From NCBI GenBank assembly GCA_013398015.1, contig VZRR01010829.1, positions 499,733 to 563,732 on the forward strand: a stretch of DNA of 64,000 nucleotides, written 5' to 3'. The translations under genes were made by a program, and so were the position numbers. The stretch is from Oreocharis arfaki. Taxonomy: Eukaryota > Chordata > Aves > Passeriformes > Paramythiidae. Numbering within the stretch: position 1 is the first letter of the stretch; each line of letters opens with the position of its first letter. This document shows positions 36,701 through 48,260 of this stretch, in pieces. Under the pieces are notes generated by a model. The model was not told where the DNA came from. It saw only the letters and a program-made list of their open reading frames with translations, and did no database searches.

Positions 36701-39700
36701 GCTTCACTTTTTATTCTCTTCATTGATACTCCAAAGATGAATCTCTGAGGGAGCCGAATAATTGGAATCTTCAGGGTACGAATTGTTCATTTTCCACTAA
36801 ATATGAAACCCATCATGCTGAACTGTGAATACAGCAGGATACACTTAGCAGGTGTATGAAAATGAAAATAAAAGGACACTGATTGAAAGGAGAGGGAAAA
36901 AAGAATCATGAAAGTGACATTTCTGCAACTCATCCAAAATACACAAAACTATTTTAACTGCTTTCATAACAGATACTGTGCAAAGAGACCCAATTAATTT
37001 TATCTTCATGCTGCTATACAATCTGTGTAATTCTTTTGGTCACCCAGATATCTGAGGTACATGATATTATTCATACAGACTTTACTCCTTGCTAAAAGAA
37101 ATCACATTTAATCTCTTTTCTCTTTATCTATGGATTGATCTGTCTGTGAACAGTTCCAAATCTTAGCAGGGGAAAAAGTGTAAGTAGTATCAACATGATA
37201 AGTTCTGGAAGAAACCCTAAAGAGAGCACGTATTTGCATCAAACAGAGATATGTGTCTAAATAGAGGAGTACATACTGTATGAATGTAATATGTGATTGT
37301 ATTAAAGGTATAATGTCATCTAGCTTGGTATATGGAAGCGAAGAAGTGCAAGAAATCGGTGTCCTTACAGTTTTCATGAGGCAAATGGAAGGAGTGCTAA
37401 CTATGTCAAATAAAACCCTGATTCCACGCATATTTACAGGGAGCCAAATCCGTTTCTACAGTTCCTTAAGCCAGACTCACTTTTGGTTTCTGCTACTGGA
37501 AAACAGCAGCAGGGGATTTGTCCAAGACCCTCAAAGGAAAGTGCTGGTTCAGTTGAGCAGTGGGCAATGGCAGAAGTTTTCTGAAACTTCTCTGCAGAAA
37601 TACAGGATGAGAAGGTCAAATTGCCCTCCAGTTTTAGGAATAGGTACCTTGGTTCCTCTGCAGAACTACAGCCAGTAAGTCCTCGCATTGTCATCATAGT
37701 CTTCGCTTTATCCTGTAGGAAATATTACAGGCTGCTGAGTATGCCTGAGCTGAATGTTTTGATCTGCAAGAGTGCTGGAGAAAGGAAAAACACCATTGAC
37801 TGGAATTTGCTTATGGCAACAGAGTGTAATTGACAAGTTAGCAAGTGGGTGCACTGAGATTTGTTCTCTAGAAACTATGTAGAGAGAGGATGAAACTATG
37901 AAGAGGGTAGATTGATTTCATAATTAAATGTGAAACTGCCTCATTTCCTGGTTTCATTGTCTGCTCAGAAGCCAGCCCTTGTTCGAAGAATAGTTTTCTC
38001 TGATTTACAAGGCTTTCAGAAAGCTGTGGTGCAGTTTGGGGTAATCTTGTGCCAAATTCAGCTCTATACAAGAGTCTGGGTGAATCTGGATTAGTGTATA
38101 ATTTCATGCACATAAGACAGAGAAATCAGCAAATTGTTTACAGTTCTTTTTCTGCCTATGGGCTGATGCAGAGAGGAGCCACAGCCATATACAGCCGAAT
38201 TTTCAGAGAACTCCGAATGCTGACTTTGGTATATGGGCCTACACTGTTTTTCCAATCCCCAAAGAATCCAGTATTGGTGTTTCATCTGAATATAAATCAC
38301 AGTGCAAAACTTGTTTATCTCTTGCAAAGTAAAAGCATGAAAATTAGTCTTGTAATATTCACTGAACTGAGTTTGCTGAATCGAGGGACCAAGCTGAGAT
38401 CAGGTCACCTTTGGGAGCAAGTCCATAGTGTGACCATTTGACATTCAGTAGGTGAGAGAACCATCTGCATTTGAATGTGGAAAAAGTAAATAGCCATAGA
38501 AAAGGGGAAAGCACCACAACTTTCACTGACTGCAGATTTCAATGGCTCTTTTGGTATTCAGATGAGAACCAAGAGGAAGTTGAGACCTGATCTGGAGCAC
38601 TGTTTCTTCTCCAGTGTGCTGCCCACGTAGCCCCACTTCCCCTTGCCCCTTTCTCCCGGCAGATCACTGAAGTACAGGCAAGTCTGCCTCAAGGGCTTGT
38701 TTTTGAAGATTGCAGCATCTTCTCCAGTCTGGCCTGATAACCACACAGTAAGCGTGTATTTGTTACAATGTGGGTGGGAAGCCTCTTGGAATATAGGACA
38801 GAGAGCCTGCCCTGTATTACAGGTGGGTTTTTTTCATTTAACAAATGCTCATTTATCAAGCTGCTGAGGGGAGAGAAACCCAGCGATTTCTGCCTGAGTG
38901 CCTGCAAGGATATAAAAAACCCCTTTAAAGGTATAAACAGACTTGAAACCCCATAGGATTTAAAGGCATACATGAGGTATATGCAAGCTTTTAGAAAGAT
39001 AAGTAGCTCACTTCATCCTTATTGTATTTTTACTGATTCTATAAAACATCTTAAAGTAGGGATTTAAAAATGCTTCCTTCTATAAAATTATTCCTCTCCC
39101 TGCATTCATCTTTGCATGGTCTGCACATTTCAGGGGGGGTTTATTATGGAATACTGGATTTGGATAGTGCTTTTCCTTTTCATTATTTTATTTCCTTGGC
39201 AGTGATTATACTTAACATTAATGCCCAAACTAATAGGCAGAGTGAATGTCATTGACTCTTACTCCCTTCTCTTTACCAGTCCAAGGGTAACTGTGAAGTT
39301 AAAGTAGTTTCCTAAGTCTGAAGTTGGCATCAGAAGCTTATCCCTGTTGAAGATGATCCTTTGTGTGTTTCTTTTAATACAGACAGTGATTTTAGGCTTT
39401 TGCTTACAATACACATGCACACAACTACTTGAAGCATCATACCTACTTTTTGTGTCCTCTAGTGACTTTATTTGTGATATAACTATAAAAAAATCCTAGG
39501 CTGGTTCCTCTTTGAGACTATGACTTTGATAATAGGATATTGCATTGAACTTTACTTTAGAGGCTCGAACAAGAACAAAAGTCAAGAAAATTTAGAACAG
39601 CAGGGAGGGCCTTTCTGTTCAGAGGCAGATTATCTTTAATCCTCTTCCCTTCCTTTTGCCTGATGGGATATGCACATACAGGCATCCATGTGTACACAAC

Positions 39701-42700
39701 TACTTGTACAGTTTAAGTTTCTCTTGCCCTCCCTCAGAGCCAGAAGCATAAATCTTGTTTCTCTAACAAAGGCATTTAAAGCACAAAGTTATGAAAATAT
39801 TCTCTACATTTCTGCATGGGGTATGGCACTGGCAGTAGGAAGCATTTATCTTCCCTGTCACTTAGTTTCCTTTCTCAAGTCTCTAGGGACAGCAACATTT
39901 GGTTTTCCTGAAATTTGCAATAAAGGACAGGCAAATAATGTCTTTCACCACTAGGCTTTCCCCTGCTTAGCTCTGCTGAGGGTGTCTTGCAGGGACAATT
40001 ACCCTGCGCCACTGCCAGAGTTTCAGTGGTCATTGTTATTGCAGCATTTGTCCCTTTCCTGACAAATCACATTATTCCCATGGCTGAGGACCATTAGTGG
40101 ACCCAGGGGAGCCAGGAGGGGGTGGCAGCTGGCTGCTCACCCCTGGGCAGAGGCAGTCTGAGAGGGGGTGGGCAGAAGAAGGTCAGAAGGAGCCCGTTTG
40201 GGTACTCTGCTATACTCTGAGCTGCCAGCTACGCAGTGCTCACTGTGCTTGATACCCCTGCCCTGCCCGGGGCTTGCTTCTGCCTTAGCTTTGCAGTGCT
40301 GCGCCCACTGCCCTCCCTACACTTTCTCCCATGAGGGAGGGGGGCTTTTCTATGAGCTTCTCTCTCTGCTGAAGCAACTGGCAATGTGCAGTCACCTAAA
40401 CATCAGCAATGCCTGGAAATCTCACCATTTTGATAAAATACCCTCTTATTATTTTTTTTTTTTAGCCTGCTACTTGGTTTTGTTCCAGGCTTTGGCTTCC
40501 CTGGCAACACAGCTGGGAAGGATAGCAGATGTCATGGTGTAGCTGAAGTTTTGAGGTCTGCAGAGCAAAAAACAGCCAGAGCTTTTCAACCTTTTATCAG
40601 GCACTGCACAAGCAGCAGTCAGGCACTGTCAGTATGAGGCATCCCTGAGGCTGAGAGAGCAAATCCATCCTTGCTGCTGCTCATTACATTAAATGGCTTT
40701 GTTAGGTGGTAGTTCTCTCTTTGAGAAACTATCATGAGGGGGACAGGAAAGTATTAAGACGTAAATAACTAAAGCCTTATCTTGACTTGAAATTCTTGCC
40801 CTGTTCTGTTCCTGATCCCAAACATCCAGCTGCAAAGTCCCCAAAGAGGCTGGTTTGTAATTCTCACCTGCCTTTATGCAACCAGCTGTGTTTTCTGCAT
40901 CCCAGGGGTAATGTGGGTTTCCAGGTGTCCTGCTTAAGCTTTGTTAAGTCATGTGTTTCTTTTCTAATATGGATGTTGCCAATTCACTTTTTGACATATA
41001 ATGCATCTTCATTTCTCTCTATTTCCTACTATGTAGATATTTCTGTTAACCCTAAATAGCCTGCTTGGGAGAGATGGAAGGAGATGGTGGTGCTTTGAGA
41101 GGTAAACACAAAAGACTCTCTGGTGTTCGCTCAGGTTACAAATACTGGAGAAAGCTGGTGTTTTATCACTTGTAAAGTCCTTCCTGTTCACTTTCTTCCC
41201 CTAGAAATCTTCACCCCAGAAATGGCAAGTAAATGGCACTCCCTTCATGTGTGTCACCTTCATATGGCACTGCACTTTAGTGACGGGCTGATTTAACTTG
41301 CTCCCCACTTCAGTTTGGCATCTAGACTTCTAAGCACAGCTGTATTGGTAATTGTTACCACTGGAAAACAGATGCTTTGCTCTCCCCAGGAGGCAGGCAA
41401 TTTGCTTGATACTCTTGCTCTCTAGGAATTTTTAGATTTTCTTGGTATTTTTTTGTAGTATTACCATTTGCTGTGGACAAAATGGATATGCTAGCACACC
41501 ACTCTTGTGCAAATTTCTGCCGTTAGAATTTGTGTAGAGTCTAGGTGGAAGCAAATGAATCAAAGTGGTTAAAGAGTTTACGTGTAGCGAGATTAGTTCT
41601 TTGAGTTCTCTCTCTACCTTTCCTGCAGACAGTGTGCTGCTTTATGCAGATGCTTTGCTGGGAATCTCAGCACCTTGCAGTAATGATTGCTCAGATAATC
41701 AGCCTGTGTCTCCACCAGAAGAATTACTGCAGCTGGGACACCATAGTTTATCTCCGCTGGGAGCCCAGATGAGGCGCGTTAGCAGAACTGTGCAGCCGAC
41801 ACAGCGGCGTTAAGCACCGTCCTGAACTGTGGGATCAGGGATGCTGCCGTGCTTGGTAGGGCAGTGGCTGCCAGCCGTCTGCCGAGACGATGGAACTGGA
41901 TTCCCAAAATATTCCTTTCAGGGACCATAGCCATGGCTAGCACTGCTGCATTCTGGCTGTATTTACCTGTGGAGATCTCCTGCTCGCAGGAGGAGTGCTG
42001 GCTTTGGTGACAGTGCTCTGATCTCCTGTAGTGTATTACTGAACAGAGCAGGGACCTTTGTTTTAGCATGCCTAAAACCAAATGCTGTCTTATTAACACT
42101 GGGGTTTAGAGATAATTTGTGGAGAAAGTGCACCATTTAAAGTTACTGCTCTTATAAAGAAGGCACATTACACTCTAAACTCTGTGAGCCCTTGCTTTGC
42201 TGGTTTCTGGGTAGGTTTAATCAGATGCAGCTACGCTTTAGAAGTACTGATCAGTTCTGAGATTAGGGAGGGCACCTTGACGCCATTCAAAAACTTCCTT
42301 AGTATAAAACCTGAGTTCATGGGGGCACAGCAAGAGCTGTAATCCAGCAGCAAACACTAGGTCCTCCTGGAACCTCCTGCGCAGGCGGAGATGAAGCAAC
42401 CCTGAGCTGCCAGTTCACAGGAGCCCCATGACAGGAGAGGATAAAAGGGACTTTCTGAGCAAACACTAAGACTTACACTTCTGAGAGCTGGTTTAGCAGT
42501 GCTTTAACCTTACATAGATGTTCGTACAGCACCTGTGAGTTAAGATCTTGATCCTAACAGAAAGTATAAGATAGTGTTGCTTACTGGTTGAGGGGAATAA
42601 AACAAAATGATATAAACAGCAGCTATGATCGAGAGTGAACTTTTAATTTTTTTTTCTCATATAATGTTGGTTAATTTGTGCATCCAGTTGGTTTCATGGG

Positions 42701-44419
42701 ACTGTTCGTGGGAATAAATAGGCTAGTTTTTAATCCCTCAGGTTTTCCTAATAGCATCATTATGTCATTTAAAGCATGAGCAGCATTTATCTTGATGACC
42801 TCTTGTTATTTGAGATCAAAGTCAGATAAGAGTTGAAAATTAATTCAACCCAGCAATCTCATTAAAAAACTGTCTACAATATGACTTTCACAGCAGAGTC
42901 GTTCTGAAGGTTTAATTTTGGTCTTTTGCTGCAGTCTTTCCTTCTATAAATCCACTTCTTGGCTTGGGGCACTAATTACAACTTTTATCAAGGGTCCTGT
43001 CCTCAAAATGCCTGTGCACATGTCTGCATCTTGTGTCATCACCAGAGTCACTGAATGAGAAATGAATCAAATTACAAAGACCTAAAGATCTAGAGAATTC
43101 TAGCCTTGAGTAAGATAAAATACTTACCTACATCAAGGTGAGTTGTGAGGGTTTGATAGACACATGAAAAATCCCTATTAGTGCTAAAATATTACTGGAA
43201 TTAGGTCATGCTCCAGTGTCATTTTCTTAAAGATAGGGGCGTGATATTTATATCAGAAAGACATGTGAATCTGTGTGAGATGAAAGTGTACTAATTTCAA
43301 AGTTGCTTTTAAAAATATTTTTCTTACCTCCTGCCTTTTTGAAGGGTCTCATGAGTCTGTCTAGAGCTGGTACCTCAGTGAAGGTCTACTTTCATTGTCT
43401 AGTTCAGATTTATTATAACATATGGCAGTGATGGTGGTGAGAATCACATTTTGTGGAATAAATTCCAGAGACAGAAAAAAATCAGTTTCTTTTGAGCTTA
43501 AAGATTTCTCCCAATGAGGACCATTTATCCCATGCATTGTTAACAGAGGAAAAAAATCCAACAAAAAAATGAGATGCCCATTTGGTCTGTTGAATAAATC
43601 CACAACGTTTCCTTTCTAACCATCTCCCTCTTAATGGGTAAATCTTGTTGCTTAAAAAAAGGTATTCAAAATATGATGTAGAACAAACTCAAAGTATTTT
43701 CTCCCTAGGTTATTAGCTGTTGCCAACCCAGTGCAGGCCTGAGTTGTAAGAGAGAGCATCTCAAATTATATTAGATATCTACATTTAGGCAACTGATTTA
43801 AGCCCTTTGCATGGTGATGGCAGTATAATTAATTCATACCATGTAATAAAATATGCATAAGTAATTCATTCTGTAATGAAAGTGACTTTCTTGTTGTGTA
43901 GTGTTAGTAGAAAGACATGATACTGAAAAAGACTGCAAGATTTCCTTCTCTGTGTTCATACGTTGCAGGATATCTAAAAATATTTTGAACTTCTTGTTGC
44001 ATTGGGCATATCATCTAAAGCAAAAGAAGCAAAGTTGCATTGCATATATAATTGACCTCAGCCTTGAAAGCTGTGTTAAAGATGGAAATTCATCTTAAGA
44101 TCAATTTATGAGCTTATGGTACGCTCATCAGCACCCATTTAATGAGAATTGGGAAGATCTGTGTAGCCAAAGGGAAATAACAAGCTGAACTGCATCAGGA
44201 ACATGGAGCCACAGAAATCTGCAGGTCCCTCAAGATATTAGGCACTAATCAGACAAGAGAAGAATGTTGCATATGCTTTTCCATATTTTCTTCTCTTTGT
44301 TCTTTGCTACTGAGAATGATGGATAACTTTGGAACGGGGGAATTCCAGAGAGTAAAGGTGCAGTGCTCCCTCTGACAGATATTTCCAAAAAAATTCTCTC
44401 TATATATATCCATATATGT
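30769..44419. other. Long non-coding stretch, no gene recognised
   Basis: This 13.6-kb segment holds no recognised gene or repeat. The longest frame, 196 codons at 31370-31960 minus, resembles nothing known and overlaps frames on the other strand. A CpG cluster at 41765-41895 and a TATA-like stretch near 42302 are described separately. T-rich runs such as 40446-40463 are simple sequence. Confidence 0.6.
41765..41895. other. Small CpG cluster
   Basis: About ten CpG dinucleotides fall within 130 bp, including GAGGCGCG, AGCGGCG and GCCGAGACGA, in otherwise CpG-poor DNA. It is too short for a classical CpG island. It may be a regulatory element kept free of methylation, or a GC-rich remnant of a mobile element. 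Confidence 0.4.
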
Positions 44420-44685
44420 GTATTCATGTGTGTGAAATGGAAAAACTCAGGAAATTAAATGTCAATAAATCTTTGGGACCAGATGGCATTCATCTGAGAT
44501 TTCAAAAAAACGCAGAGCAGAATTACTATAAAAATATGTATAGATTGTGACTGAAAACAACCTCATCTATCAAATGAGAATAGTTACCAATTGAAAAGAT
44601 TTTTTAAAAGACAAGAATAGCAGCAAGAATTACATTGTGACCAGTGAATTTAATCTTCCATGGTAGGAAAATAAATGTGCTCTGT
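44420..44685 (+). mobile_element. Old CR1-type LINE fragment, reverse-transcriptase region of ORF2
   Basis: From 44452 one frame reads KLNVNKSLGPDGIHLRF. This matches the conserved start of the CR1/L3 reverse transcriptase, where a KS-GPDGIHPR motif is diagnostic. About 100 bp later, in another frame, CCAGTGAATTTAATC and GGTAGGAAAATAAAT (about 44641-44676) fit the RPVSL and PGKI part of the same domain. Frameshifts and stops separate the two blocks, so the copy is dead. CR1 elements are normally truncated at the 5' end and keep the 3' end. This piece is internal and probably the eroded core of a longer copy. The edges are approximate. Confidence 0.75.
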
Positions 44686-47299
44686 TTTAATAAATTAACA
44701 TACTAATTCTTTTGATATCCTACCAGCTTTGCCTGGTTTAACAAAAATATTTAAAACAATGCAGGAAAAAAACACATGTTGTTAGAACATAGATATAGCT
44801 ATTTTTTTTAAAATGTCTTGTTATTTTTCTTTCTATGCAGTCTGTTAATGAAATTTGTTAACAAGAGGGTGAGAGTAAAGTTAGATCTGTTCAGAGATTA
44901 AGAGAAGAAATTAGATTACCTAGATTCCAGATAGGAAAAAAAGAACACAAGTGCTGATATCTATGCCTCAGCACAGAAGGAGGTTGTTATTCTGATGCAG
45001 CCACAGGGTTCAGACCTAGAGTGAGTGTCGTTAAACACAGAGAGTGTGAGGAAAGAAGTGGCACAATAGGAACTTGTTTGTGCTGCTATGCAGTACATTA
45101 AAAATTCCTAAGAAAGCTAGAAACCTGGGCAATGTGCTTCAGGATAGGCAGGTGCAATGGAATGCATGCAAAGATAACTTGATAAGCACTCATTTTGGAA
45201 TAAATCGAGCCACCCCTAGAGGAGATAAAGATGGGAGGTAACCTGTCCCTTCTACGTAAGAGCACACCAAAGGTCTTCTAGAATCAATTCAGCCCCGTGG
45301 CTGGAAGGGAGGTGAGCATCAGGTGCCCTGTGGGTGTCTGAGGTGTGAGCCACTCACAGCAGCATCAGACAAGCACTGTCTGACCTTTCACTGCCTGTAG
45401 TGGTGGCTCTGACTGTGTCTCCTGGCATGCTTATGGAACACGTCACTTACCTTAGTTCAGACAGCCAGGCAGCTGCCCTTTCCCATCCCAGACAAAATCT
45501 GTTATGAGCACAAGCAACCTCACAGAGCCAAGCATTACTTAAGGTAGAGATGGCTAAAGATGTTGGTGTGGCAGAGAAAGATGATGAGTGGATTACCAAA
45601 ATGTTGCACTTTGTTAGGGAGAAGATAATGTTGTCTATTATACCTTTTCACCGTCATTAACAGATTTACTTTTGCTCATTTTATTCTGACAAAAAAGGGG
45701 AAAAGATAGCAAAGAAAATGGATAGGAAGGCTCGCCAAAGATGAGATGAATGGTAGTTAGAAGTGTAGAAAGAGCTTCAGCAATGAAGACTGGAAGCAAC
45801 GTTAGGAAATTGATTTGTTTCCCTTTCTGTACACATGCTGTAACTAATGATTTGGAAAATGTTTCTGAAGGAGGTGCTTCCTATAAACCCCAAACTAATT
45901 GATCCATTTCGCTTCAAAGTATGCGATAAGGGAAAAGTCTGCTTTATCTTCTCTGCTCATAAAGTCCTGCTCATACGCCTTTCAGTTCCAGCAAGGAGTG
46001 TGCGTCACTGACATTCTCGAGCCCAGCTTTGCAAAGAAAGCATCTAGAGACTGTTTCTTATAAGCAGGCTGAGATCTAGTTTTCTCCATGGGAATCAAAA
46101 GGAAAGGCTGGACTTTTCACAAAAGATTTATGGGTGTCTCTTCCAAATTCTCAGCATTCAGCTGAATAGGAAGTCTGCCAGTTTTAAGAGTTGGATTGAT
46201 AATTCAGTGCAGTGGGGATAAAGTATTAGCTTCTAATGTTTGCCAAGAATTTTGTATCAAGCCATCCTAGAGGAGCAGAAAGGAGGGCTTCATGCTTGAC
46301 ATGGCAGAGCTCATCTCTAAATACAAATATCTCTCAGGCTGGAGTTTCAAAAGAGGATGTGTTTTAATGCACAGTGTTTGGAGAATTTGAGAGGTCAGCA
46401 GAACAGGACTTTCTTCCGCTGTGATTTTTCTTCTAATTAGACAAAAGCCAACTCTTCCTCAGAAGGAAAGCCTCCTTCCCCAGCTCCCTCATTTCCTCAC
46501 GGAATGTGCTGTTGGCAGAACAAGGACTTACTTCTGAAATCATGGCTACCAATTACACAGATAATTCCACTGAGAAAGTGTAGACCAAACATTTTCTCAT
46601 TAAGACAAGTCCAGATGCTCCTTTTTTGTATGTTTTAAAACGGGTGCAGTAAAGTCTTTGAGATACATGTAACTGGCGAGATAAAGCAGAGGACAAAAGG
46701 GTAATGGTTTCACTCTTTTGTTTTAAATTAGCAACTGTGGTGTGTTGTCTCATTTCCCAGTAGAGATCTGAACAAGGACATGGATTGTATGGCATGCCAA
46801 AATGAGTTTGTGGGCTTAAGGTGCAGGAACAAAAGGAAAGGACTCTCTGGCAGGAGACGCTATGGAGACTCTTTAAAAGAGTAATGTGGGAAAGAAGTCA
46901 AGATGCCAGAAATGAGGGAAATAATGTCAAATTTTCATCTTCATTATTTTCGGGGTTGGAGGGGAGATAAATGTTCTTTTGGGCCTTTGGAAGGGGAGCA
47001 CTTCTGTCCATGGGAAGGGGAGGGAAAGACCCTCTCCCAATTAGCCAGGCTGTCTGAAAGCCTGTGTGGGAGAGGTTGATGATGGACCTGGGAGACTTTG
47101 CCTCAATATACAGATACTCTGTAATACAAATTCCTCTCCTGCCTCCTGGGAGCTCAATCACAGGTAATAGAGAGCAGCATTTTACACAGGAAGACGAAAA
47201 AACCCTGCATTTAGACAATTCTTGTTGGAAAATTGTAGCCCAAGGCTGTAATAAAGATGCCAGTTTCATGAAACTGAAACAGGCTTGGACATGCTGAAT
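44686..47299. other. Non-coding stretch, no gene recognised
   Basis: Part of this segment may continue the eroded CR1 copy to its left, but I find no further block that I can assign. No frame above 80 codons resembles a protein. Confidence 0.5.
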
Positions 47300-48260
47300 T
47301 ATGGACTAAGGGGAGCACAGACAATTAATAGTAAAATTGCTCTTAAATATAAATGAGAGTTTAGGATAATGTTTTTGATAATAATCTTTTTGTAATAGCA
47401 CAATAAAGGGATCCACACTCGCTGCCTTGTACAGATGAACTCATTTAAATATGTCCTCTATTCCCTCAAGATCAGGCTTGGATATTTGACACACACCATA
47501 ATGTCAGCCATTATTTCCCGAGCACATCGACAAAGTTTGCCTCCATTTTTCCTAAGTGCTGAATTTCGCTGGGGGCTCTGCAGGCTCTGTGTTGCACCGG
47601 AAAGACTGCAGCTGTAATGCACAAGGATGTGTGAGATGGAAATGGTGTGGCCTCTGTGGTCCTGCCTCCCCTGGCAGGACAGGGCAGAGGAGAGCAGTGT
47701 TTTGCGCTGGTGGGACACACACCAGGCCTTGGCTCACCCACCGCGGGGCAGGCGGTGCTCTTGGCAGGAGCAGGAGGGAAAAGCTCATTGTGAGGGGTCT
47801 GTTCATAAGGCGAACACTGGCACTCTTCTTTCAGCCTTGTGTTTTGAGTAATGCAGTAAGGTTCTCAGATGAGTCTCTTGGAAGTTGTACACTGGAAGAC
47901 TGCAAGGAGCCACAGCACTGGAGACGGCGCGGAATTGCTCCCTTATCTGTTGATGTTGGCTTCACAGGAGAGTGCGGCAGAAACTACGGCCCCAGTGTGT
48001 CTCCCAGCAGAGGGCCACTAGCAACCCAGTCTCACGTCTGCGCTGCTTTACAGGCCATTGATTTTCTCTTAGGAGCAGATAAAGCTCTCACTAAAACCAA
48101 GGACAAAATCCCAATTGATACCGGGGGAAGTAGATTCCAGCTTTTGTGATTTAAGTGGGGTGTATAAGGAGGGATCTCTGTCACAAAGAAGAAAGCCTCT
48201 AACTTTTTTAAGCTTGGTTGCATTCATCTTACAGGCGATCTGAAACAGGTATTATAAGCA
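47300..48260. other. Possible conserved non-coding region overlapping a long chance frame
   Basis: The left part is AT-rich with GACAATTAATAG and TTTTTGATAATAATC. The central part is GC- and CpG-richer, with CCGAGCACATCGACAAAG near 47518-47535 and ACCGCGGGGCAGGCGG near 47740. A 197-codon frame runs from 47556 to 48149 on the plus strand. It contains a Cys-rich start and an Arg-rich middle but no known domain. Frames on both strands overlap it, and the base composition explains the lack of stops. I favour regulatory or neutral DNA over a gene. Confidence 0.3.
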
